This document shows, piece by piece, positions 1 through 5,633 of a stretch of DNA of 10,700 bases (within the stretch, counting starts at the first letter, position 1; every line of letters begins with the position of its first letter). Source of the DNA: Tyzzerella sp. UBA1042 (GTDB lineage Bacteria; Bacillota; Clostridia; Lachnospirales; Anaerotignaceae); assembly GCA_002316675.1 (NCBI GenBank), contig DCDZ01000020.1:84446-95145 (forward strand). Direction: 5' to 3'. Position numbers and translations under genes: made by a program. The notes beneath the pieces are model-generated. The model saw only the letters and a program-made list of their open reading frames with translations. It was not told the DNA's origin and ran no database searches.

Positions 1-16
1 TGTGCTCTTCCGATCT
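1..16. other. Residual Illumina adapter sequence
   Basis: The first 16 bases, TGTGCTCTTCCGATCT, are identical to the 3' end of the Illumina TruSeq read-2 adapter, as known from the standard oligonucleotide. Read on the minus strand they give AGATCGGAAGAGCACA, the usual adapter read-through signature. This is a library or assembly leftover and not organism DNA, so the window starts at a raw contig end. Any gene reaching this edge is artificially terminated. Confidence 0.96.
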
Positions 17-749
17 CACTACAACAATTGCCGTTTTTCATTTCACAGGCAATTGTTGTAGTGGTCATGGTGATTTCATCCAAGCCGTCCTCTCCGCACA
101 CAACCATGCCGGACTTTACCCCAAGGTTCAGCATCACTTGGGCAAGGGGGCGAACAAGCTCTTGATCATAAACTCCCATCAGCTCCATATTGGCTCCCGC
201 CGGGTTGGCAAGAGGGCCTAATATGTTGAAAATTGTGCGTACACCCAAGCTTTTTCTCACCGGTGCTACAAACTTCATAGAGGGGTGATATTTTTGTGCA
301 AACATGAAGCAAATATTGTTTTCCTCCAAGCACCTTGTCATCACTTCGGTTGCGGCGGCAATATTTACACCTAAACCCTCTAAAATATCCGCCGCGCCGC
401 ATTTGCTGGAAACACTTCTGTTGCCGTGCTTTGCCACAGGCACCCCTGCCCCAGAAATCACTAAGGCGGTTACGGTGGAAATGTTAAACGTAAAGGCTTC
501 ATCTCCCCCCGTTCCCACAATTTCAAGCACATCCTTCTCATGGAGCAATCTTGTGCAGGCCTTGCGCATCCCCTTTGCGCTGGCGGTAATTTCGTCTATG
601 GTTTCGCCTTTCATGCGCAATGCAATGAGATAGGCCGCTATTTCTATTTCCGAGGCCTGCCCCGCCATAATTTCACCCATAACCTCCTCCGCCATTTTTC
701 CGCCAATGTCCTGCCCTTCTATTGCCAGCTTAATTGCCTCCTTTATCAT
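1..749 (-). CDS. trpD: Anthranilate phosphoribosyltransferase, truncated by the contig end
   Basis: TrpD joins anthranilate to phosphoribosyl pyrophosphate, the second step of the tryptophan branch, in the cytosol. The start at 747-749 (ATG) has the ribosome binding site GGAGGGG six bases upstream and overlaps the end of trpG by 20 nt. About 240 of the usual roughly 340 residues are present. Family motifs are clear: the PRPP-binding GTGGD at residues 79-83, KHGNRSVSS at 107-115, RTIFNILGPLANPA at 171-184, and the metal-binding DGLDEIT at 221-227. The frame stays open to the edge, but only bases above about 33 are trustworthy. Residues 241-249 (NCCSEIGRA) come from the inverted-repeat copy and the adapter. 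The gene is thus incomplete by assembly, not by mutation. It is the third gene of the trp operon. Confidence 0.93.
   Translation of the reverse strand, partial: MIKEAIKLAIEGQDIGGKMAEEVMGEIMAGQASEIEIAAYLIALRMKGETIDEITASAKGMRKACTRLLHEKDVLEIVGTGGDEAFTFNISTVTALVISGAGVPVAKHGNRSVSSKCGAADILEGLGVNIAAATEVMTRCLEENNICFMFAQKYHPSMKFVAPVRKSLGVRTIFNILGPLANPAGANMELMGVYDQELVRPLAQVMLNLGVKSGMVVCGEDGLDEITMTTTTIACEMKNGNCCSEIGRA
17..63. repeat. Perfect 16-bp inverted repeat abutting the adapter (probable fold-back artefact)
   Basis: Bases 17-32 (CACTACAACAATTGCC) and 48-63 (GGCAATTGTTGTAGTG) are exact reverse complements separated by 15 bases. The outer edge of the left arm coincides with the adapter junction, and pairing fails at the next base on both sides (16/64 and 33/47). 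The right arm is normal trpD coding sequence, giving TTTTIA on the minus strand. The left arm turns the TrpD reading frame into NCCS, which does not look like the family. The simplest reading is that a fragment end snapped back, was copied from itself, and was then ligated to adapter. Bases 17-32 are therefore probably a copy of 48-63. A real hairpin in trpD cannot be fully excluded. Confidence 0.8.
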
Positions 750-1323
750 AAAAATCCCCTCCTATTTCCACAAAATTCCTCATAATTTCACTGCCATATT
801 CTGAAAGAATAGATTCCGGGTGAAATTGCAAACCATAAATTTCCCGTTCTTTTACCTTCACCGCCATGACCTCACCCTCAAGCTCTCCAATGATTTCAAG
901 GGAATCCGGCAATGTATCCCCCTTTGCCACAAGGGAATGGTATCTTGCCGCCTTGATTTTTTTCGGCAGCCCCCGAAAGATTTTTGCCGTGCTGTCAATG
1001 TCTATTTCACTTTGCTTGCCGTGCATCAGCTTTTTGGCATGGACAATTTCCCCGCCATATACCTCACAAATGGCCTGATGCCCCAAGCACACACCCAAAA
1101 TTTTGTAACGTTCCCCCAGCTCTCGTATAATTTCCTCGCTGACCCCGGCTTCATGGGGATAGCAAGGCCCGGGAGAAATCAGAATGCTGTCGGGATGGAG
1201 TGCATCCACCTCCTTGGGGGTAATGCTGTCATTGCGGAACACCCGTATATCCCTGTCAAACCCATAGGCAAGCTGCACCAAATTGTAGGTAAAGCTGTCA
1301 AAATTATCAATCACAACGATCAT
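730..1323 (-). CDS. trpG: Anthranilate synthase component II, glutamine amidotransferase
   Basis: This is a class I glutamine amidotransferase of 197 residues, the usual length for free-standing TrpG. It releases ammonia from glutamine for TrpE. The catalytic triad is visible: Cys79 in GVCLGHQAI, with His168 and Glu170 in GLQFHPESI. The N-terminus MIVVIDNFDSFTYN is typical of TrpG/PabA. The oxyanion-region motif reads SPGPCYP, where SPGPGTP is commoner. The ATG overlaps the trpE stop as ATGA, and an AAGGAGG site lies in the end of trpE, so the two subunits are translationally coupled. From sequence alone it could equally serve as PabA for folate. Its place between trpE and trpD argues for tryptophan, possibly with a shared role, because many Firmicutes use one amidotransferase for both. 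Confidence 0.95.
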   Translation of the reverse strand: MIVVIDNFDSFTYNLVQLAYGFDRDIRVFRNDSITPKEVDALHPDSILISPGPCYPHEAGVSEEIIRELGERYKILGVCLGHQAICEVYGGEIVHAKKLMHGKQSEIDIDSTAKIFRGLPKKIKAARYHSLVAKGDTLPDSLEIIGELEGEVMAVKVKEREIYGLQFHPESILSEYGSEIMRNFVEIGGDFYDKGGN

Positions 1324-2783
1324 AAATCTTCTACCTCCTTGGCATTTACAATGGCATCCATAACCGCCCTTGCCTTATTTTCGCTCTCAATAAATTCACT
1401 CTCACCCACGCTGTCGGCAACAATACCTGCCCCCGCTTGAATGGTTACCCTGTCGTTTCTTTTTACCGCCATGCGGATGGCAATGCAGGTATCCAAATTT
1501 CCGGTGAAATCAATATAGCCCAACGCACCGCCGTAAATTTCCCGGGGGCTTTCCTCAATTTCCTCAATGATTTCGCAGGCCCTCACCTTGGGCGCGCCGG
1601 ATAATGTGCCTGCGGGAAGAAGCGCCCTGACAGCATCGTAGGCATCCAACCCCTCCTGCAGCTCTCCGTTTACCTCGGAGCAGATATGCATAATCTTAGA
1701 ATATTTTCTCACCTTGCGATATTCCGAAACCGTAACGGATAAGGGTTTTGCTATTTTGCCAATATCATTTCTGGCAAGATCCACCAGCATGGTATGCTCG
1801 GACAGCTCCTTTTCGTCGGCCATCAGCTCCCGCTCCAGCACCATGTCCTCATCCTCCGTCAAGCCCCTTGGCCTTGAGCCTGCAATGGGGAAGGTGGAAA
1901 GCTTGCCGTCCTGCAGCTTTACCAAGGTTTCCGGGGAAGTGGAAATGATCTGATTTTCACCGCATTGCAGAAACACCATATAAGGCGAGGGGTTTGTCGT
2001 GCGCAGCACCCTGTAGGCATTGAACAGGCTGCCTTGGTATTGTGTTTCAAACCGCCTGGAAATCACCGCCTGGAAAATATCTCCGTCATAAATATAGTCT
2101 TTTGTTTTCTCCACCGCTTGGCAAAACCGCTCTTTTGTAAAATTACTTGTAAAGTGAGGCTCACTCTTGGTATACATCTTTCCAACGGCGCTCTGCTCTG
2201 TAATAAAGGCAGAAAGGGTTTCAATCTCCGCTGCCGCCTTTCCGTAATTCTCAAGCACATTGTCCGTTTTCATATTGACAATCATCAATATTTTTTGCTT
2301 CAAATGGTCATAGGTAATCACCTTATCAAACAGCATAAAATCATAGTCGTTCATTTCACCTTGGGAAAGCTTTAGTGTAGGCTCACAATAGCCAATCATG
2401 GAATAGCCGAAATATCCCACCAGACCCCCTGCAAAGGGAGGCATTCCCCCAATCTTTGGTGCCCGATAGTTCTGCATCAGCTTTCTTATGGCGGCAAAAG
2501 GTTCCTCTTGGCTTTGTTTTTCCTCTCCATTTTCCGTAATGGTTACAATCCCGTTTTTACAGGTTATTCTTAAAATAGGCTGAAAGCCCAAAAAGGAATA
2601 CCGTCCCCATTTTTCGCCGCCCTCTACGCTTTCCAAAAGAAAAAAACTCTGGTATTTTTGAGAAATTTTTCTTAAAAGTGAAATCGGTGTAATCACATCC
2701 CCGTAAATTTCCTTAGAAATGGGGATAATATCATACTCTTTTGCCAGCCTGCTGATTGTTTCTGCGTTCGGTTTCATGCTCAT
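1320..2783 (-). CDS. trpE: Anthranilate synthase component I
   Basis: TrpE converts chorismate to anthranilate with ammonia supplied by TrpG. From the chosen start it has 487 residues, the normal size. The N-terminal domain carries LLES at residues 49-52, the element known in the family for tryptophan feedback binding. The chorismate-binding domain shows PIAGSRPRG (299-307), HTMLVDLARND (330-340) and GAGIVADS (451-458) followed by the conserved ESE. The feedback element and the leader context favour TrpE over PabB. The frame is open back to an ATG at 2921, but that 46-residue extension reads through the T-box and terminator of the leader. The ATG at 2783 has GGAAGGGAG upstream and gives the usual family N-terminus. 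A further in-frame ATG at 2777 is less well spaced. The gene is regulated by the upstream T-box. Confidence 0.95.
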   Translation of the reverse strand: MSMKPNAETISRLAKEYDIIPISKEIYGDVITPISLLRKISQKYQSFFLLESVEGGEKWGRYSFLGFQPILRITCKNGIVTITENGEEKQSQEEPFAAIRKLMQNYRAPKIGGMPPFAGGLVGYFGYSMIGYCEPTLKLSQGEMNDYDFMLFDKVITYDHLKQKILMIVNMKTDNVLENYGKAAAEIETLSAFITEQSAVGKMYTKSEPHFTSNFTKERFCQAVEKTKDYIYDGDIFQAVISRRFETQYQGSLFNAYRVLRTTNPSPYMVFLQCGENQIISTSPETLVKLQDGKLSTFPIAGSRPRGLTEDEDMVLERELMADEKELSEHTMLVDLARNDIGKIAKPLSVTVSEYRKVRKYSKIMHICSEVNGELQEGLDAYDAVRALLPAGTLSGAPKVRACEIIEEIEESPREIYGGALGYIDFTGNLDTCIAIRMAVKRNDRVTIQAGAGIVADSVGESEFIESENKARAVMDAIVNAKEVEDL

Positions 2784-2790
2784 AACGGTT

Positions 2791-2799
2791 CTCCCTTCC
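2791..2799 (-). promoter_or_regulatory. Ribosome binding site fixing the trpE start
   Basis: On the minus strand GGAAGGGAG is followed after 7 bases by ATG at 2783. It lies just downstream of the T-run of the leader terminator, so it reaches the transcript only when antitermination occurs. It supports a 487-residue TrpE over the longer open frame. Confidence 0.75.
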
Positions 2800-2810
2800 G
2801 GTTTTGGAAT

Positions 2811-2848
2811 AAAAAAAAGCCTTTGTCCCCCATATAAGGGACAAAAGC
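2811..2848 (-). terminator. Intrinsic terminator of the trp T-box leader
   Basis: The minus strand has an 11-bp stem, GCTTTTGTCCC against GGGACAAAGGC with one G-U pair, and an 8-base loop. It is followed at once by eight T residues (2818-2811). Its left arm overlaps the sequence needed for the antiterminator, which makes it conditional on tRNA binding. Confidence 0.92.
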
Positions 2849-3095
2849 TTATAGCCTCTGCGATACCACCCAAATTATCTATATCAAAAAAATACAGATC
2901 ACTCATTTTATGCACTAACATACATACCCCACTGATAACGGACAGGGTTCCCGTCGGACATTACTCTCGCCGCAGCGATTTCTTTCCGCCCTCACAAGTC
3001 CATTCGGAACAACAACACTATCGCTTCACACCAAACAACGACTCTCTGAAAGTGATTTTGTTATGCCTACTCCTCTTGTTCGTCAGTTTCAATTT
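2811..3095 (-). promoter_or_regulatory. T-box riboswitch leader of the trp operon, tryptophan specifier
   Basis: This leader RNA binds uncharged tRNA and permits transcription of trpEGD when charged tRNA-Trp is scarce. Visible elements in order on the minus strand: a Stem I base pairing ACAAG (3079-3075) with CTTGT (2998-2994); the CAGAGAG segment near 3047; the specifier context GAA-TGG-AC with TGG, the tryptophan codon, at 3002-3000; the F-box CCGTTA at 2941-2936 in a Stem III-like hairpin; and the T-box GGGTGGTATCGC at 2871-2860. The intrinsic terminator follows. In the competing antiterminator, GGG and AUAA on the T-box side could pair with CCC and UUAU taken from the terminator. The base after UGG in the T-box bulge is U, which could pair with A73 or wobble with G73 of the tRNA. 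The right-hand boundary is an estimate from the promoter. Confidence 0.93.
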
Positions 3096-3101
3096 TTGCT
3101 T

Positions 3102-3130
3102 ATTGTAGCACCGGAAGTTGCCGCTGTCAA
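3102..3130 (-). promoter_or_regulatory. Housekeeping (sigma-A type) promoter of the trp operon
   Basis: On the minus strand a perfect -35 TTGACA (3130-3125) is separated by exactly 17 bases from the -10 TACAAT (3107-3102). Transcription would begin near 3095, just before Stem I of the T-box leader. This promoter, leader and gene layout is fully consistent. Confidence 0.9.
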
Positions 3131-3161
3131 GTATCAGATTCAATAAAATTTAATCAGATAC
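3131..3161. repeat. Imperfect inverted repeat immediately upstream of the trp promoter
   Basis: On the minus strand GTATCTGATT (3161-3152) and AATCTGATAC (3140-3131) are inverted copies matching at nine of ten positions, with 11 bases between. The inner arm touches the -35 box directly. This could be an operator or chance in AT-rich DNA. I know of no regulator with this site. Confidence 0.4.
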
Positions 3162-3177
3162 AAAAGCGTCAAAGCAT

Positions 3178-3210
3178 AAAGGGTATTTTTACACAGAAAT
3201 TTCACCCTTT
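3178..3210 (-). terminator. Weak hairpin downstream of the cation exporter gene
   Basis: AAAGGGT and ACCCTTT form a perfect 7-bp inverted repeat with a 19-base loop, starting 13 bases after the exporter stop codon. There is no clean T-run after it, and the loop is large. It may be a weak terminator separating this gene from the trp operon; confidence is low. Confidence 0.3.
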
Positions 3211-3223
3211 CTCCCCACTCCTC

Positions 3224-4120
3224 TTACTCCGCAGGATTCACATGAACCATACAATGCTTCACATCTTCAAAATTATGCTCAATGGCTTCATGGACCCCCT
3301 CGGCAATGGTGTGAGCCTGACTTAATGTAATGTTTTTATCCGCCGCAATTTCCACATCAACATAAATTCTTGCGCCGAACAAACGGGTTTGCAGCTGGTC
3401 AATGCCCGTAACCCCTTCTTGGGAAAGGATAACCCGCCGCATTTTTTCTTCAGTGTTCGTATCACAAGCCGTATCCAGCATTTTGTTGACGGCATCCTTA
3501 AAAATATCATAGGCCGCCTTCACAATGAAAACGCAAATGATAACACTGGCTAAGGGGTCGCAAATAGGATACCCAAGCCTTGCACCAAGAATACCCACCA
3601 TACTGCCGATGGAAGACATGGCATCGGAACGGTGGTGCCAGGCATCCGCCATGAGGGCACCGGAATTGACTGCCTTTGCTGCGCCTCTTGTGTACCAATA
3701 CATACCTTCTTTTACGATAATAGATACAACCGCCGCAATGAGGGCCAGCATTCCCGGAATTTCTAAGCTTAATGCATCGGCATGGATGATTTTCCGAACG
3801 CCTTCATAACCAATCACAATGCCTGTTGCGCATAAAATCCCGGCAAGGAGCAGTGCCGCCACACACTCAATACGCTCATGCCCATAGGGATGATTTTCAT
3901 CGGATTCCTTGGCCGATAATTTATAACCGATCATGACCACAATGGTACTAAACACATCGGATGCGGAATGAATACCATCGGAAATCATTGCGCCGGAATG
4001 GGCAAAAATACCTGCGGCCACCTTCCCCACGGATAGTATCACATTTACAATCATGGTGGTCACCGAAACCCGCATCACAATCTTTTCTTTTTCCGCTGTC
4101 TTGCTCTTTTTCTCTTCCAA
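3224..4120 (-). CDS. Cation diffusion facilitator family metal exporter
   Basis: This is a proton-coupled divalent metal exporter of the CDF family in the cytoplasmic membrane, with several hydrophobic segments and a soluble C-terminal domain. Two H-x3-D metal sites are visible: HSASD at residues 51-55 in the second membrane segment and HHRSD in DAWHHRSD (His162, Asp166) in the fifth. The HPYGHERIE motif is at about 77-85. The C-terminus has the ferredoxin-like cytoplasmic domain and ends with a family-like MVHVNP. I place the start at TTG (4120-4118), since GGAGG lies 7 bases upstream. This gives 298 residues. The ATG eight codons earlier (4144) has no ribosome binding site, and using it would put the GGAGG inside the coding region. 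A NiCo riboswitch directly upstream suggests nickel and cobalt are the physiological triggers; the transported ions could also include zinc. Confidence 0.92.
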   Translation of the reverse strand: MEEKKSKTAEKEKIVMRVSVTTMIVNVILSVGKVAAGIFAHSGAMISDGIHSASDVFSTIVVMIGYKLSAKESDENHPYGHERIECVAALLLAGILCATGIVIGYEGVRKIIHADALSLEIPGMLALIAAVVSIIVKEGMYWYTRGAAKAVNSGALMADAWHHRSDAMSSIGSMVGILGARLGYPICDPLASVIICVFIVKAAYDIFKDAVNKMLDTACDTNTEEKMRRVILSQEGVTGIDQLQTRLFGARIYVDVEIAADKNITLSQAHTIAEGVHEAIEHNFEDVKHCMVHVNPAE

Positions 4121-4127
4121 AATAAAA

Positions 4128-4132
4128 CCTCC
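4128..4132 (-). promoter_or_regulatory. Ribosome binding site favouring a TTG start for the metal exporter
   Basis: GGAGG on the minus strand lies 7 bases before TTG-GAA-GAG. No comparable site precedes the ATG at 4144. The site therefore decides for a TTG initiation codon. Confidence 0.75.
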
Positions 4133-4187
4133 AATTTTCACCATAGTATATTTTATCCGAGTGAGAGCAAGAAAATAATCAGAATTT

Positions 4188-4228
4188 AAAAACGCCCACC
4201 AGAACAGCTTACTGTCCCGCAGGCGTTT
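4188..4228 (-). terminator. Riboswitch-controlled intrinsic terminator
   Basis: AAACGCC (4228-4222) pairs with GGCGTTT (4196-4190), and inside it GGGACAG (4218-4212) pairs with CTGTTCT (4207-4201), enclosing a TAAG loop. The outer 3' arm runs into a short T tract. The GGGACAG strand is also the conserved 3' part of the NiCo aptamer, so the two structures exclude each other. Confidence 0.85.
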
Positions 4229-4280
4229 CTCTGCTGCTTCTTGCCCGGCTACGTGGTTTTTTTCCCACCGCCTGATCAGT
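4211..4280 (-). promoter_or_regulatory. NiCo (czcD) riboswitch aptamer
   Basis: This minus-strand RNA matches the NiCo riboswitch class, which senses Ni2+ and Co2+ and controls metal exporters. The conserved blocks are present in order: ACTGATCAGGC (4280-4270), AGCCGGGC (4250-4243) and CCTGCGGGACAGT (4223-4211). ACTG at 4280-4277 pairs with CAGT at 4214-4211 as P1, and GTGG with CCAC (around 4268-4254) as P2. GCAG with CTGC can form a short P4. The blocks were recognised from memory of the class consensus, not by a covariance search. The aptamer begins about one base after the predicted transcription start, and its last strand is shared with the terminator. Metal binding should block the terminator and switch the exporter on. 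Confidence 0.9.
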
Positions 4281-4287
4281 TTTTATT

Positions 4288-4316
4288 ATTCTAATATAAG
4301 AAGCCCCTTTTGGCAA
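4288..4316 (-). promoter_or_regulatory. Promoter of the riboswitch-exporter transcript
   Basis: On the minus strand TTGCCA (4316-4311) and TAGAAT (4293-4288) are 17 bases apart. Initiation would fall near 4281, directly at the aptamer. It lies about 75 bases after the dnaJ stop, so the exporter is likely its own transcription unit. The promoter is covered by an inverted repeat (TATAAGAA 4328-4321, TTCTTATA 4302-4295). Confidence 0.8.
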
Positions 4317-4391
4317 GAGGTTCTTATAAAATGCATAGAATAAAAATCGACAACCTAAGCAAAGTCTTGCTTTTTTTCAAGATACAAAAGT

Positions 4392-5546
4392 CTATTCCTT
4401 AAAAAGGTCTTTCATTTTTGCGGAAAAAGATTTTTTTTCTTCGGAGGTACTCTTACTTTCTTGAGAATTTGGGGCCTCATTATAGAATTGACGCAGCAAT
4501 TCCTTCTGTCTTTCGCTCAAATCCGTAGGGATTTTCACCTTCAGCGTTACAATCTGGTTTCCCCGCACCTTAGGATTTCTGAGGTTGGGAATACCCACGC
4601 CCCGTAAGGTTACAACCGTCTCCGGCTGTGTTCCCGGTTTTATGGTATATTTCTGCTCGCCATCAATGGTTTTGATGGTAATTTCATCGCCCAGGGATGC
4701 CTGCACAAAGGTGATGGGCACGTCACAATATACATCAAATCCTTTTCTTTTGAAGATACGATCCGCCTGCACATAAACCGTTACCAATAAATCGCCGTAA
4801 CCGCCGCCGTTTTCCCCAATTTCCCCTTTGTTTGCCAAGCGGATGGTCTGCCCGTTATCAATGCCTTTAGGAATATTTACCTCGTATTTCTTTATTTTCT
4901 TCACCTTACCCGTACCATGGCAGGTGCCGCAAGGCTCTTTGATAATTTTACCCGTACCATGACACTGGCTGCAAGTGCGTACAGAGGCGACAGAACCGAA
5001 AAGAGACTGCTGTACAACTCTCTCCTGCCCTGTGCCATTACATTTCGGACAAGTTTCGGCATAGGTCCCGGGCTTTGCGCCGGTACCATGACAGGTTTCG
5101 CACTCATCATATATGCTGACGGAAATTTCCTTTGTACAGCCAAAGGCCGCCTCTTCAAAGGAAAGTTGAATATTCACGTTAATATCATTGCCTCGTCTTG
5201 GGCCGTTTCTCCGGGTGCTTCCGCCAAAGCCGCCAAAGCCAAACATACTGCCGAAAATATCGCCCAAATCTCCCATATCAAAGCCTTGCCCATAAAATTC
5301 ACTGCCTGCGCCGCCTTGGGAAAAAGCTGCATGGCCAAACTGATCATACTGGGCCTTTTTCTGAGGATCGCTCAATACTTCATAGGCTTCGCTGATTTCT
5401 TTAAATTTTTCTACTGCTCCATTATCCCCGGGATTCTGGTCAGGATGGTATTTCACCGCCAGCTTACGGTAAGCCTTTTTCAGTTCCGCCTCTGAAGCGT
5501 CCCTGCTTACCCCCAGTATTTCATAATAATCTCTTTTCTCTGCCAA
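4392..5546 (-). CDS. dnaJ: Chaperone protein DnaJ (Hsp40)
   Basis: DnaJ stimulates the DnaK ATPase and delivers unfolded substrate. Counting from the chosen start (384 residues): the J domain with HPD at 34-36; a Gly/Phe-rich linker at about 75-115; four zinc repeats of the form CxxCxGxG beginning near residues 149, 166, 192 and 206; and the C-terminal substrate-binding domains. This is the full type I architecture. The frame is open to a GTG at 5558, but the TTG at 5546 yields the classic N-terminus MAEKRDYYEILGV. It has AAGGTGG eight bases upstream, whereas the GTG codons lie inside that ribosome binding site. It is the last gene of the hrcA-grpE-dnaK-dnaJ cluster and is separated from dnaK by a strong hairpin. 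The usual follower prmA is not present; a metal exporter unit comes next instead. Confidence 0.97.
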   Translation of the reverse strand: MAEKRDYYEILGVSRDASEAELKKAYRKLAVKYHPDQNPGDNGAVEKFKEISEAYEVLSDPQKKAQYDQFGHAAFSQGGAGSEFYGQGFDMGDLGDIFGSMFGFGGFGGSTRRNGPRRGNDINVNIQLSFEEAAFGCTKEISVSIYDECETCHGTGAKPGTYAETCPKCNGTGQERVVQQSLFGSVASVRTCSQCHGTGKIIKEPCGTCHGTGKVKKIKKYEVNIPKGIDNGQTIRLANKGEIGENGGGYGDLLVTVYVQADRIFKRKGFDVYCDVPITFVQASLGDEITIKTIDGEQKYTIKPGTQPETVVTLRGVGIPNLRNPKVRGNQIVTLKVKIPTDLSERQKELLRQFYNEAPNSQESKSTSEEKKSFSAKMKDLFKE

Positions 5547-5554
5547 CTTCCTCA

Positions 5555-5561
5555 CCACCTT
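5555..5561 (-). promoter_or_regulatory. Ribosome binding site indicating a TTG start for dnaJ
   Basis: AAGGTGG on the minus strand lies 8 bases before TTG at 5546. The upstream GTG codons (5558 and 5555) overlap this element, which argues against them as starts. Confidence 0.65.
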
Positions 5562-5589
5562 ATTTCTTCATGGTCTGTTTACAGCAAAA

Positions 5590-5619
5590 GCAGGGGCGGT
5601 TCACCCGCCCTTGCCCTGC
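5590..5619 (-). terminator. GC-rich hairpin between dnaK and dnaJ
   Basis: On the minus strand GGGCGG and CCGCCC (5610-5605 and 5599-5594) pair around a 5-base loop. GCAG and CTGC extend the stem past a 5-base bulge, and only four T residues follow. It could act as a partial terminator or RNA-stability element that lowers dnaJ output relative to dnaK. Full termination is unlikely because I see no promoter before dnaJ. Confidence 0.6.
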
Positions 5620-5633
5620 ACAACCATTTTATT

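Noticed and set aside
820..1440. Long plus-strand open frame opposite trpG and trpE (206 codons)
   Set aside because: It is the antisense shadow of well-supported genes. It has no ribosome binding site or recognisable motif, and its composition follows the opposite strand's codons.
2784..2921. N-terminal extension of TrpE from the ATG at 2921
   Set aside because: The stretch contains the T-box, antiterminator and terminator with its T-run, and the extension has no family resemblance. The ATG at 2783 has its own ribosome binding site.
4357..4372. AAGCAA/TTGCTT hairpin followed by T residues on the plus strand
   Set aside because: It looks like a small plus-strand terminator, but no plus-strand gene is nearby. 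On the minus strand the Ts precede it, so it is not a convincing dnaJ terminator. The stem is only 6 bp and AT-rich.
4917..5495. Plus-strand open frame of 192 codons opposite dnaJ
   Set aside because: It runs antisense to conserved zinc repeats and the J domain, with no promoter, ribosome binding site or family resemblance.
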